Source of the DNA: Panulirus ornatus | Taxonomy: Eukaryota > Arthropoda > Malacostraca > Decapoda > Palinuridae | Direction of reading: 5' to 3' | Assembly: GCF_036320965.1 (NCBI RefSeq) | Contig: NC_092286.1 | Span: forward strand, 26,592,770-26,656,769 | DNA: 64,000 bases | Shown: positions 1-59,319 of the stretch, piece by piece | Layout: the number at the start of each line of letters is the position of its first letter | How positions within the stretch are numbered: the stretch's first letter is position 1 | Notes under the pieces: generated by a model | The model's database searches: none | The model's input: only the letters and a program-made list of their open reading frames with translations | Told to the model about the DNA's origin: nothing | Program-made: the position numbers and the translations under genes

Positions 1-154
1 ATGTTGTAGCACTTACCCTAGTGATGTTGTAGGACTTACCCTATTGATGTTGTAGGACTTACCCTAGTGATGTTGTAGGACTTACCCTAGTGATGTTGTA
101 GGACTTACCCTAGTGATGTTGTAGGACTTACCCTAGTGATGTTGTAGGACTTAC
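1..154. repeat. 23-bp tandem repeat
   Basis: About 6.7 copies of a 23-bp unit (tgatgttgtaggacttaccctag) with rare single-base changes; the array runs off the left edge of the window. On the minus strand each unit contains TAGGGTAAGT, a near-consensus 5' splice donor, and the array abuts the donor of a putative exon at 155-287. Confidence 0.95.
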
Positions 155-287
155 CATAGTGATGGTGATGTTGTGGTGTGATGTACAGTAAGGCTGGTCC
201 CTCCTGCAGTAGAGGTTGTGTGTGGTTGTGAGCATCACAAGTGAAGCAACACAGGAGCAGGAGCTCGGCTGCCCACAGTCGCCACAT
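155..287 (-). CDS. Putative first coding exon with signal peptide
   Basis: On the minus strand an ATG at 287 opens 44 codons and reaches a strong splice donor, ATG|GTAAGT, with the GT at 154-153; the exon would end in phase 1. The peptide starts MWRLWAAE, follows with a hydrophobic Leu/Cys core (LLLLCCFTC) and then a polar stretch with a His run (HHHHY). This is the layout of a secretory signal peptide with cleavage near residue 19. The frame stays open upstream to about 491 with other Met codons, but the Met at 287 puts the signal at the very N-terminus. No family is recognised and the rest of the gene would lie left of the window. A chance open frame is the main alternative. Confidence 0.4.
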
Positions 288-840
288 TGCCCTTGTGGTA
301 ACTACACTACCACCACACGTAATGGTCCAGGACACAAGATGGTTGGTGGAGGTCTGCTCTGGTGAGCAGTTCACTACATTATGATGGCCAGGTTCAGCAG
401 CTGGGCCCATGTTATCATCCTGGCCCACAACCACCAATATTGATAACAACATTCCAGTCATCTTGATGATGCAATCATGACCATTCGACATGTGACAAAT
501 CTACAACATTTACAATCATTTATTTATGTTTACAAGATACAACCTTGACAACAACACTGGTCTTAATGTGACCTTATCATCCATAACCCATCTATCGTAG
601 CTACATTATAACAACATCATTACTCACACAAATCTAACCCAAATTCATAATTAGTGACTACGTCATGTTGTAGTAGTTGTAGAGGGTCAGTTGTAGTATA
701 GCCAGGTCCGGGGTCAGCAGCCATAACCATACTGGCTTATCATCATTATCTCTCTTATCATCATCACAGTCCAGCAAGAACCACATAACACACCACCACC
801 GGCGGAAACCACAGCCTTACTTACTTACCAACACTCACGG
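288..840. other. Non-repetitive stretch, no gene recognised
   Basis: No conserved coding frame is seen apart from the upstream extension of the putative exon at 155-287. If that exon is real, its promoter and 5' UTR would lie here on the minus strand. I cannot identify a TATA box or initiator with confidence. Confidence 0.5.
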
Positions 841-2908
841 TAAAGGCTTAACTGTAGCGCTAAGGCCAGAGTAAAGACTTCACTGTAGCGCTAAGGCCAG
901 AGTAAAGGCTTAACTGTAGCGCTAAGGCCAGAGTAAAGGCTTAACTGTAGCGCTAAGGCCAGAGTAAAGACTTCACTGTAGCGCTAAGGCCAGAGTAAAG
1001 GCTTAACTGTAGCGCTAAGGCCAGAGTAAAGGCTTCACTGTAGCGCTAAGGCCAGAGTAAAGGCTTAACTGTAGCGCTAAGGCCAGAGTAAAGGCTTAAC
1101 TGTAGCGCTAAGGCCAGAGTAAAGGCTTAACTGTAGCGCTAAGGCCAGAGTAAAGGCTTAACTGTAGCGCTAAGGCCAGAGTAAAGGCTTAACTGTAGCG
1201 CTAAGGCCAGAGTAAAGGCTTCACTGTAGCGCTAAGGCCAGAGTAAAGGCTTAACTGTAGCGCTAAGGCCAGAGTAAAGGCTTCACTGTAGCGATAAGGC
1301 CAGAGTAAAGGCTTAACTGTAGCGCTAAGGCCAGAGTAAAGGCTTCACTGTAGCGATAAGGCCAGAGTAAAGGCTTCACTGTAGCGATAAGGCCAGAGTA
1401 AAGGCTTCACTGTAGCGATAAGGCCAGAGTAAAGGCTTAACTGTAGCGCTAAGGCCAGAGTAAAGGCTTCACTGTAGCGATAAGGCCAGAGTAAAGGCTT
1501 CACTGTAGCGCTAAGGCCAGAGTAAAGGCTTAACTGTAGCGATAAGGCCAGAGTAAAGGCTTCACTGTAGCGCTAAGGTCAGGGTAAAGGCTTCACTGTA
1601 GCGCTAAGGCCAGAGTAAAGGCTTCACTGTAGCGCTAAGGCCAGAGTAAAGGCTTAACTGTAGCGCTAAGGCCAGAGTAAAGGCTTAACTGTAGCGATAA
1701 GGCCAGAGTAAAGGCTTAACTGTAGCGATAAGGCCAGAGTAAAGGCTTAACTGTAGCGCTAAGGCCAGAGTAAAGGCTTAACTGTAGCGCTAAGGCCAGA
1801 GTAAAGGCTTAACTGTAGCGCTAAGGCCAGAGTAAAGGCTTAACTGTAGCGCTAAGGCCAGAGTAAAGGCTTAACTGTAGCGCTAAGGCCAGAGTAAAGG
1901 CTTAACTGTAGCGCTAAGGCCAGAGTAAAGGCTTAACTGTAGCGATAAGGCCAGAGTAAAGGCTTCACTGTAGCGCTAAGGCCAGAGTAAAGGCTTCACT
2001 GTAGCGCTAAGGCCAGAGTAAAGGCTTAACTGTAGCGCTAAGGCCAGAGTAAAGGCTTAACTGTAGCGATAAGGCCAGAGTAAAGGCTTAACTGTAGCGC
2101 TAAGGCCAGAGTAAAGGCTTAACTGTAGCGCTAAGGCCAGAGTAAAGGCTTAACTGTAGCGCTAAGGCCAGAGTAAAGGCTTAACTGTAGCGCTAAGGCC
2201 AGAGTAAAGGCTTAACTGTAGCGATAAGGCCAGAGTAAAGGCTTCACTGTAGCGCTAAGGTCAGGGTAAAGGCTTCACTGTAGCGCTAAGGTCAGGGTAA
2301 AGGCTTAACTGTAGCGATAAGGCCAGAGTAAAGGCTTAACTGTAGCGCTAAGGCCAGAGTAAAGGCTTAACTGTAGCGCTAAGGCCAGAGTAAAGGCTTA
2401 ACTGTAGCGCTAAGGCCAGAGTAAAGGCTTAACTGTAGCGCTAAGGCCAGAGTAAAGGCTTAACTGTAGCGATAAGGCCAGAGTAAAGGCTTAACTGTAG
2501 CGCTAAGGCCAGAGTAAAGGCTTAACTGTAGCGCTAAGGCCAGAGTAAAGGCTTAACTGTAGCGCTAAGGCCAGAGTAAAGGCTTAACTGTAGCGCTAAG
2601 GCCAGAGTAAAGGCTTAACTGTAGCGATAAGGCCAGAGTAAAGGCTTCACTGTAGCGCTAAGGTCAGGGTAAAGGCTTCACTGTAGCGCTAAGGTCAGGG
2701 TAAAGGCTTCACTGTAGCGCTAAGGTCAGGGTAAAGGCTTCACTGTAGCGCTAAGGTCAGGGTAAAGGCTTCACTGTAGCGCTAAGGTCAGGGTAAAGGC
2801 TTCACTGTAGCGCTAAGGCCAGGGTAAAGGCTTCACTGTAGCGCTAAGGCCAGAGTAAAGGCTTCACTAGCGCTACGGCCAGGGAAAAGGCTTCATTGTA
2901 GCGCTAAC
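841..2908. repeat. 31-bp minisatellite, about 67 copies
   Basis: The unit is taaaggcttaactgtagcg followed by ctaaggccagag, 31 bp. Units vary at a few fixed positions: ttaact/ttcact, gcgcta/gcgata, ggccagag/ggtcaggg and aaaggc/aaagac. Variant types are clustered: the first six units repeat a three-unit (93-bp) pattern, and ggtcaggg units dominate 2640-2820. This points to local block duplication. The last units (about 2860-2908) degrade. No coding frame is supported. Confidence 0.97.
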
Positions 2909-4230
2909 TAGAAGTGACTTTACTTCCCCTGGCTACCAAGAAGTGACTTCACTTCCCTAGGATAACCAGAGGTGACTTTACTTCCCCTGGCTACCAAGAA
3001 ATGACCTTACTTCCCTTGGCTAACCAGTGACTTTACTCTCACTGGCTACCAATAAACTACTTTACTCCCCATGGTTAACCTGAGTTAACTCAACTTCCCC
3101 TGGGTGATCAGAACTGACTTTACTTTCCCTGACTAGCCAGAAATTACTTTACTTCCCCTGGCTACCAAGAAGTGACTTTACTTCCCCTGGCTTACCAGAA
3201 GTGAATTTACTTCCCCTGGCTACCAAAATGATTTTACTTTCCCTGGCTACCAAGTGACTTTACATCCCTGGCTACCAAGAAGTTATTTTATTCCTCTGGC
3301 TGACAAGAAGTGATTTTACTTCCCTTGGCTACCATGAGGCAACTTTACTTCTTCTGGCTACCAAGAAATGACTTTACTTCACAAGGCTAATCAGAAAAGA
3401 CTTTACTTCCCCTGGCTGACCAGAAAAGACTTTACTTCCCTAGGCAAATCAGGTGACTTTACTTACCCTGGCTAGCAAGAAATTACTTCAATTCCCCCAA
3501 GTGCACCAAGTGACTTTACTTCCCCTGGCTGACCAGAAGTGACTTTACTTCCCAGGCTCACTAGAAGTGACATTACTTCCCCAGGCTATCCAGAAGTGAC
3601 TTTACTTCTCCCAGGCTAACCTAGAAGTGACTACTTCAGGCTATCCAAAAGTGAATTTACTTTCCCACACTACCCAGAATTGACTGTCTTGCACTACCCG
3701 AAAGTTATATGACTTGCCGAAGCTATCCAGAAATTACACTCCTTCCCGATGCTATACAATACTGACTCTCCTTCCCTATGCTACCCAGAACTGACTCTCC
3801 TTCCCTATGCTACCCAGAACTGACTCTCCTCCCCTAAGCTACCCAGAACTGACTCATCCCTATGCTACCCAGAAGTGACTCTCCCTATACTACCCCGAAC
3901 TGACTCTCCTTCCCCAAGCTACTCAGAACTAACTCCTCTTCTATGCTACTGAGAACTGACTTTCCTTCCCCATGTTACCCAGAACTGACTCTCCTTCCTA
4001 GGCTACCCTGAACAAACTCTCCTTCCTAAGCTACTGCAGGCTAACCTGAACAGAATCTCCTTTCCTACCCATGCTACCCTGAACTAACTTTTCTTAGGCT
4101 ACCCCAGTCTACCCTGAATGGATTCTCCTTTCCTCTCTAAGCTACCCTGTGCTAATTCTCCTTCCTAGTCTCCCCTAAACTAACTCTCCTTCCTAGGCTA
4201 CCATGAATGGACATTCCTTTCCTACCTGGC
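2909..4230. repeat. Decayed tandem array, unit about 29 bp
   Basis: Degenerate repeats of the type ggctaccaagaagtgacttt + acttcccct, shifting gradually after about 3700 to gctacccagaactgactctc + cttccct. Unit length and sequence drift along the array, so it looks like an old minisatellite. It follows the 31-bp array directly but does not share its unit. Confidence 0.85.
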
Positions 4231-4244
4231 AAATATAGAGTGTT

Positions 4245-6045
4245 TTGGTCAAGTGGTATGAGAGGTGAGAAAGTCAGGAAGAATGGTTTGGTGAAAAGAG
4301 AAGAGGTGGTGAACGCCTAGTGAAAGATAAAAGTCCAGCAAGGCATTGGGATTGGATGGTACTGCAGTTCAATTTATCAAGAAAGGAGGTGACTGTGTTG
4401 TTAATAGGTTGGTAAGCATATCCAGTGTATGTACGGATCATGGTGCAGTGCCTGAGAATTAGAGAAGTGCATGTATAGTGCCACTGTACAAAGGCAAAGA
4501 GGATAAACGTGAGTGTTCAAATGACAGAGGAATTTGTTTGTTGAGTGTACCTGGTAAATTATATGGGAGGGTATTGATTGAGAGGGTGAAGGCATGTACA
4601 GAGAATCAGACTGGGGAGTAGTAGTGTGGTTTCAGGAGTGGCAGAGGATATGTGGATCAGGTGTTTACTTTGAAGAATGTGTGAGAGAAATACTTACGAA
4701 AAACATAGGGATCTGTATGTGACTTTTACAGAGCTGGAGAGGGCATATGATAGGGTTTATAAAGATGCTTTGTGGAAGGTCTTCAGAATATATGGTGTGG
4801 GGGTAAGCTGTCAGAAGCAGTGAAAAGTTTTTATCATGGATGTAAGGTGTGTGTACGAGTTGGAGGAGAGGAGAGTAAAAGGTTCCAGTGAAGATACAGA
4901 AAGGGTGTGTGATGTCATGATGGTTACTCAATCTGTTTATGGATGGAGTGATGAGGGAGGTAAATGCAAGAGTTTTGGAAAGAGGGGCGAGTATGCAATC
5001 TGATGGGGATTAGAGGGATGTGGAAGTGAGTCAGTTGTTGTTTGCCGATGATACAGCACTGGTGGCTGATTCGAGTGAGAAACTGCAGAAGTTGGTGACT
5101 GAGTTTGGAAGAGTTTGTGAAATGAGAAAGTTGAGAGTAAATGTGAGTAAAAACAAGGTTATTAGGTTCAGCAGGATTGAGGGACAAGTTCATTAGCATG
5201 TAGGTTTGAATGGAGAAAAATTGGGGGAAGTGAAGTGTTTTAGATATCTGAGAATGGACTTGGCAGTGAATGGAACCATGGAAATAAAAGTGAGCTATAG
5301 GAAAGGGGAAGGGATGAATGTTATGGAAGAGATAAAAAATGTGTATGTTTGAGGGAATAGCAGTTCCAACAATATTACTTGGTTGCGAGGCATGGGATTA
5401 AAAAGGGTTGTGTGGAGGAGAGGAGGTGTGTTGGAAATGAAATGTCTGAGGACAATATGTGGTGTGAGGTACTTTGATCAAGTAAGTAATGAAAGAGTAA
5501 GACAGATGTGTGGTAATAAAAAGAGTGTGGTTGAGAGAGCAGAAGAGGGTGTATTGAAATGGTCTGAACATATGGAGAGAATTAGTAAGGAAAGGCTGAC
5601 AAAGAGGATATATGTGTCAGAGGTGAAGGGAACAAGAAGCTGGAGACCAAACTGTAGGTGGAATATAAAAGTGAAAAAGATTTTCAGTGATCGGGGCCTG
5701 AATGTACAAGAGGGTGAAAGGCGTGCAAGGAATAGAGTGAATTGGAATGATGTGGTATAATGGGGTCAACGTGCCATCAATGGACTGAACCAGGGCAAGT
5801 GAAACGTCTAGGGTAAACCATGGAAAGGTCTGTGGGGCCTAGATGTGGATAGGAGCTGTAGTTATGTGTTGCACTACACTGACAGCTAGAGAATGGGTGT
5901 GAGAAGATGTGGCCTTTCTTCATATATTTCCTAGTGCTACCTCGCTGATGCAGACGGTGGCGACGCTGTTTCCTGTTGGGTGGGGTGACGCTAGGAATGG
6001 ATAAAGGTGAGCAAGTATGAATATGTACATGTGTATATATATGTC
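4245..6045 (+). mobile_element. RTE-A LINE copy, 5'-truncated and degraded
   Basis: Translated pieces match other RTE-A copies in order: reverse transcriptase with the palm motif LLFADDTALVADS (near 5040), the C-terminal region, and a 3' UTR from about 5760. Frameshifts and stops break the RT; the longest open piece is 5383-5760 (125 codons), covering the conserved C-terminal block around GVRYFDQVS and RPNCRWNIK. The 5' end starts in the RT region. The 3' UTR is the long form and is cut at about 6045 by the next element. Confidence 0.85.
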
Positions 6046-6512
6046 CACAAACATAAAATCTCTCCTTCTCACACATAACAATTGACAACACTTGACTCAT
6101 ACAACTCAATCTTCATAACAGCTGCTTTTTTTGTGGTGAGCATAATGAGATGGCCCTGCCTTTAGGCAAAATGGTAGAAGCAACAGACAGAAGTAGTAGG
6201 TAGGAACAACAGACAGGAGCATTAGGCAAAAGTTGTAGGTAGAAACATTTGGGGGAGTATTAGGTAGAAGTAGATGGCTGGAACATTAGGCAGGAACATA
6301 GGGAAGACACATTAAGAAGTAGTAGTTGATAAAATCATTACGTATGAGCCTCTGGAAATGTTGTGCCAGTTGCCCTCTGCTAGTGGCCCTTTAAGGGTGA
6401 GACACTAAAGGCTATGAAGTGGCGCTGAAGTTCACCAGTAATGGAGACTTTGTGATGTTCATACCCTTGAGAGAATTTGTGAAGGGAAAAGGCATCTGAG
6501 ATATACATAAAT
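6046..6512 (+). mobile_element. Non-autonomous RTE-B-derived element, copy 1
   Basis: The element of about 440 bp begins near acaaacataaaatctctcc. It carries a zone of imperfect short repeats (aggtagaaacatt, aggagcatt), then a block with gttgccctctgctagtggcc, and ends with a weak (GATA)-type tail. Similar copies lie at 7075-7512, 15717-16236, 55430-55935 and 56455-56700 (minus). The ends match the two ends of RTE-B. It interrupts the 3' UTR of the preceding RTE-A copy. Confidence 0.75.
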
Positions 6513-7074
6513 AGATTGACAGTTCCTCTCTTAACAATGAGAGATTCAGACTATCTCACTCTGGAGGACTTACGAGTTCTGATAGCATCATCTTTCCTGA
6601 CTGGTCACTGGTTTTCAGGGGGCCAATCAACTATGATGAAGTATTGTTGCCTGGATTCTAAGCACTATGTGAAAGCTAACCCGTTTGCTTTCCTGCAGTG
6701 TATGACAATCTTCTTGGTTGCTGTGTTGGTGTGGTAGGCCAGGTATCAGCATGGCTAAGTGATCAAAAGACAGTTTGTGCAGTGTGCTCCAGGTGGTCCT
6801 TGTGTGCAGAGCTAGTATGCAAAAGATATCTAGTGTGGGTGGCTGCTGAAAATAGTGCATTATATGTCCAGCTGCATAGGCTAAGGATTTTGAAAGGATA
6901 TAGATACTTTATGAGTAGTTCACCTTAGAAATATTGAAAGTGAGTGCCGAGTCATGCATGATAGGAGGCACTGAAATACTGACACAGACAGGTGTTGATT
7001 GTTGCAATCAGTAGTTAAAGTGTATCTGAATGGAAATGTGGTGAGGGGAAGTATGTAGGTACTGATTATCCTCT
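6513..7074. other. No gene recognised
   Basis: Short open frames occur here (6516-6737 and 6698-6928) but they show no recognisable motif and lie between two copies of the same repeat. Probably intergenic sequence downstream of OGFOD2. Confidence 0.5.
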
Positions 7075-7512
7075 GTCCACAAACATACAATCTTTCCCTG
7101 TCACACATAATACTCAAAAACACTTAATTCACACAAATTATTCTTTGTAACTCTAGATTTTCCTGCTGTGAGCACTATGTGCTAGCTCTGCCCTTTGGCA
7201 AAATGACAGGAGCAGTAGATAGAAATAGCAGGTAGAAATATTACACAGAAGAATTAGGTAGAAACATTAAGAAGTAGTAGGTAGGATTAATAGGAGGGAT
7301 CATTAAGTAGAAGTGGTAGGTTGGATCATTAGGTAGGAGACTCGGAAAACACTGCACTAGTTACCCTCTGCTAGAGGCCTGTTAAGGATGAAGCACTACA
7401 GGCTATAAAGATGCACTGAAGTTCATCAGTTATGGAGATTCTTGCTGTGGCCACTCTCTTAAGGGAGTTCCAAAAGGAAATGGGCATCAGAGATATAAAC
7501 AGATCGATAAGG
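7075..7512 (+). mobile_element. Non-autonomous RTE-B-derived element, copy 2
   Basis: Same organisation as 6046-6512: a 5' block with acaaacatacaatctttccc, internal aggtaggatt/attagg repeats, the ctctgctagaggcctgttaa block, and the 3' block ending gggcatcagagatataaac. It is about 80% similar to copy 1 by eye. Confidence 0.78.
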
Positions 7513-7975
7513 TTAGGTTGAAGTGCAGTGTAGTTTTCTATTTAAAGACTGTTTTTCATGGGTGTTGTCTGTGTCTCTGAACTGTTTTATATTCTGAGTG
7601 GTGTTGGGTTGATGTGGTGAACAAGTGTTATAAGTCTTTCTCCTTGTCATTGTTGTCTCACTTGCCTTAAAGTTGTATAGTTATAGAAAGGTAGGAGGGT
7701 GGCACTGGAGGTAAGTCTAGTTTCTTCAATGAGAGTTATGTGTATGCTGAGTCTTTGGATTTGATTAAGTTTTTCTGTTTGATGTTACTGGCTTTTCACT
7801 GTCCATCACAAAAAGTATGGTGGCTTACATCATGTGTACTACCAATCTATCATGTTTTTCTTTTATGCATCTAATATCAAACTCTGATGGATTGATAACA
7901 GACAAAATGAACATAGCCATCATACAATAAGTTAGAAAAAAAGAATCAAATAGATTCAAAAAACAGTGAAATCAC
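7513..7975. other. Intergenic, nothing recognised
   Basis: AT-rich sequence with no coding frame or repeat that I recognise. It lies just beyond the predicted 3' end of OGFOD2. Confidence 0.5.
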
Positions 7976-7981
7976 TTTATT
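7976..7981 (-). promoter_or_regulatory. Candidate poly(A) signal of OGFOD2
   Basis: TTTATT on the plus strand reads AATAAA on the minus strand, 312 nt past the OGFOD2 stop codon at 8294. It would give a 3' UTR of roughly 330 nt. I did not exclude other weaker signals. Confidence 0.5.
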
Positions 7982-8293
7982 GCACAATCATTATGTGATA
8001 ATCATAATACAATGTGGCAATTAATGAAATACTTTTGAGCATTTCACTTCATGTACTGCATAAACTTAATATGTAAGTAGCAGGGTTGAACTTACCCTCT
8101 CAGACATCCCTAGGCCAATTTTTCAAAGCCATCCCACCCATACCCACACTCAAACTTACCATAAACTCTGTATGCTTATCATCTTTACAAACTATACTTT
8201 TTTCTACATAACTTGGCACAAAAAGTGTATAGCTGTATCAATATGCTGCCCTAAGCCATGGCTAAGTTTGATCTACTCAGAAATCTAGCCCTG

Positions 8294-56310
<48,017 letters not shown>

Positions 56311-56454
56311 CTGAAAGTAAACATGTTTCACACATTCAACCTTTAAACACTACATATCAGTCAATATGAATGATAACTAAAAAAAAATTTACACCAATGA
56401 TTATCAAACAGGCTTATCACAATAAGTAAATGGCCCATTAGTTGCATTCATGGA

Positions 56455-56700
56455 AGATATCTGAGATGTCTATTCCCTTTGAGAACTCCCTCAAGGGGGT
56501 GGCCAAGGCAAAAGTCTTTCCAAAACTGGTGAACTCCAGTGCTGCTTTTTAGCCTTTTATGCCTCAACTTGAACAGGGTACTGGCAGATGGCAACTCTAG
56601 TACAGAGTTTTTAAAGGCTCCTACCTAATGTTCCCAAATTCTACTTCTACTTAAATTCCAATCTATCATTCATACCTATTTCTACTAACGATCCTGTCTT
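56455..56700 (-). mobile_element. Non-autonomous RTE-B-derived element, minus copy
   Basis: Plus-strand order tccctttgagaactccctca, ccagtgctgctttttagcct, ctggcagatggcaactctag, ggctcctacctaatgttccc is the reverse complement of the consensus. It lies within 150 bp of the OGFOD2 exon at 56200-56310. Confidence 0.75.
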
Positions 56701-56734
56701 GCGTTCCTCCCCACCATCAGATATTCATTTATTT

Positions 56735-56830
56735 GTTATACTTGATCGCCATTTCCCGCGTCAGCAAGGTAGCACCAGGAAACAGATGAAGAATGGCCCA
56801 TCCATCATATACACGCACACATATATATTA
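56735..56830 (-). mobile_element. RTE-A-like tail fragment
   Basis: gatcgccatttcccgcgtca + gcaaggtagcaccaggaaac matches the tail in minus orientation, followed by a short 3' UTR remnant. Confidence 0.65.
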
Positions 56831-57768
56831 TATCTATTTATTCTATTTTGCTTTGTCGCTGTCTCCCAGTTGACTTGTCCCTCAACCCTACTGTACCTAT
56901 TAACCTTGCTCTTATTCACATTTACTCTCAGCTTTCTTCTTTCACACACTTTACCAAACTCAGTCACCAGCTTCTGAAGTTTCTCACATGAATCAGCTAC
57001 CAACGCTGTATCATCAGCAAACAACAACTGACACACTTCCCAAGCTCTTTCATCCACAACAGACTGCATACTTGCCCCTCTTTCCAAAACTCTTGCATTC
57101 ACCTCCCTAACAACCCCATACATAAACAAATTAAACAACCATGGAGACATCACACACCCCTGCCACAAACCTACATTCACTGAGAACCAATCACTTTCCT
57201 CTCTTCCTACACGTACACATGCCTTACATCCTCGATAAAAACTTTTCTCTGCATCTAACAACTTGCCTCCCACACCATATATTCTTAATACCTTCCACAG
57301 AGCATCTCTATCAACTCTATCATATGCCTTCTCCACATCCATAAATGCTACATACAAATCTATTTGCTTTTCTAAGTATTTCTCACATACATTCTTCAAA
57401 GCAAACACCTGATCCACACATCCTCTACCACTTCTGAAACCACACTGCTCTTCCCCAATCTGATGCTCTGTACATGCCTTCACCCTCTCATTCAATACCC
57501 TCCCATATAATTGACCAGGAATACTCAGCAAACTTATACCTCTGTAATTTGAGTGCTCACTTTTATCCCCTTTGCCTTTATACAATGGCACTATGCAAGC
57601 ATTCCACCAATCCTCAGGCACCTCACCATGAATCATACATACATTAAATAACCTTACCAACCTGTCAACAATACAGTCACCCCCTTTTTTAATAAATTCC
57701 ACTGCAATACCATCCAAACCGGCTTTCATATTCCGCAAAGCTTTTACTACCTCTTCTCTGTTTACCAA
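56761..57768 (-). pseudogene. RTE-A ORF fragment: RT (335 codons)
   Basis: RT from VNREEVVKALRNMKAG through GISLLSIPGQLYGRVL, LYVAFMDVEKAYDRVD, GCVMSPWLFNLFMYGVV and LLFADDTALVADS to VNRYSRVEGQVNW, then 22 codons of tail-derived sequence created by the deletion. Confidence 0.87.
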
Positions 57769-59285
57769 ATCATTTTCCCTAACCCTCTCACTTCACACAC
57801 CACCTCGACCAAAACACGCTACTGCCACTCTATCATCAAACACATTCAACAACCTTCAAAATACTCACTCCATCTCCTTCTCACATCACCACTACTTGTT
57901 ATCACCTCCCCATTAGCCCCCTTCACTGAAGTTCCCATTTGTTCCCTTGTCTTACGCACTTTATTTACCTCCTTCCAAAACATCTTTTTACTCTCACCCC
58001 AACTCTCATTTGCCCTCTTTTTCACCTCTTGCACCTTTCTTTTAACCTCCTGCCTCTTTCTTTTATACATCTCCCACTCATTTGCATTTTTTCCCTGCAA
58101 AAGTCATCCAAATGCCTCTCTCTTCTCTTTCACTAATAATCTTACTTCTCCATCCCACCACTCACTACCCTTTCTAATCTGCCCACCTCCCATGTTTCTC
58201 ATGCCACAAGCATCTTTTGTGCAAGCCATCGCTGCTTCCCTAAATACATCCCATTCCTCCCCCACTCCCCTTACCTCCTTTGTTCTCACCTTTTTGCATT
58301 CGGTACTCAGTCTCTCCTGGTACTTCCTCACACAAGTCTCCTTCCCAAGCTCACTTACTCTCACCAATCTCTTCACCCCAACATTCTCTCTTCTTTTCTG
58401 AAAACCTCTACAAATCTTCACCTTCGCCTCCACAAGATAATGATCAGACATCCCTCCAGTTGCACCTCTCAGCACATTAACATCCAAAAGTCTCTCTTTC
58501 GCGTGCCTATCAATAAACACGTAATCCAATAATGCTCTTTGGCCATCTCTCCTACTTACATACGTATACTTATGTATATCTCTCTTTTTAAACCAGGTAT
58601 TCCCAATCACCCGTCCTTTTTCAGCACATAAATCTAAAAGCTCTTCACCATTCCCATTTACAACACTGAACACCCCATGTATACCAATTATTCCCTCATC
58701 TGCCACATTACTCACCTTTGCATTCAAATCACCCATCACTAAAACCCGGTCTCGTGCATCAAAACTACTTACACAGTCATTCAGCTGCTTCCAAAACACT
58801 TGCCTCTCATGAGCTTTCTTCTCATGCCCAGGTGCATATGCACCAATAATCACCCATCTCTCTCCATCAACTTTCAGTTTTACCCATATCAATCTAGAGT
58901 TTACTTTCTTACACTCTATCACATACTCCCACCACTCCTATTTCAGAAGTAGTGCCACTCCTTCCCTTGCTGTTGTCCTCTCACTAACCCCTGACTTTAC
59001 TCCCAAGACATTCCCAAACCACTCTTCCCCTTTACTCTCGAGCTTCGTTTCACTCAGAGCCAAAACATCCAGGTTCCTTTCCTCAAACATACTACCTATC
59101 TCTCCTTTTTTCTCATCTTGGTTACATCCACACACATTTAGACACCCCAATCTGAGCCTTCAAGGAGGGTGAGCACTCCCCACATGACTCCTTCTTCTGT
59201 TTCCCCTTTTAGAAAGGGTTTCCAGCCCCCGCTCCCGTCCCCTTTAGTTGCCTTCTACGACACGTGGGGAATGCGTGTATGGGCG
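56845..59285 (-). mobile_element. RTE-A LINE with 3' internal deletion
   Basis: 5' UTR and start region (59285-59150), endonuclease, linker and RT to the thumb are present. At 56867-56868 the sequence jumps from VEGQVNW to the last roughly 20 bp of the tail (gggagacagcgacaaagcaa), so the C-terminal block and 3' UTR are deleted but the extreme 3' end is kept. Lesions: stop near 58925, frame changes near 58100 and 57845, and a premature end at 56761. Confidence 0.9.
58104..58922 (-). pseudogene. RTE-A ORF fragment: endonuclease and linker (272 codons)
   Basis: Open from IECKKVNSRLIWVKLKVDGE to EKREAFG. Contains IIGAYAPGHEKKAHER, VLVMGDLNAKVSNVADEG, ALLDYVFIDRHAKERLLDVN and GGMSDHYLVEAK. Upstream endonuclease codons lie in 58938-59150. 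Confidence 0.87.
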
Positions 59286-59319
59286 TTCATGAATATATAT
59301 GTGGATATGCGTGGATGAG

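Noticed and set aside
1..154. Telomeric repeat
   Set aside because: The unit is 23 bp and not TTAGG-like or TTAGGG-like; it lies next to single-copy sequence.
105..491. Full 128-codon minus frame as one gene
   Set aside because: It reads into the 23-bp repeats. Only the part from the Met at 287 to the donor at 154 has the form of an exon; the upstream codons have no recognisable feature.
841..2908. CRISPR array
   Set aside because: Repeats are directly adjacent with no unique spacers, no cas genes are present, and the context is eukaryotic.
6516..6928. Two overlapping small plus frames as coding exons
   Set aside because: No conserved motif, no splice-bounded structure, and located between two copies of the same short repeat.
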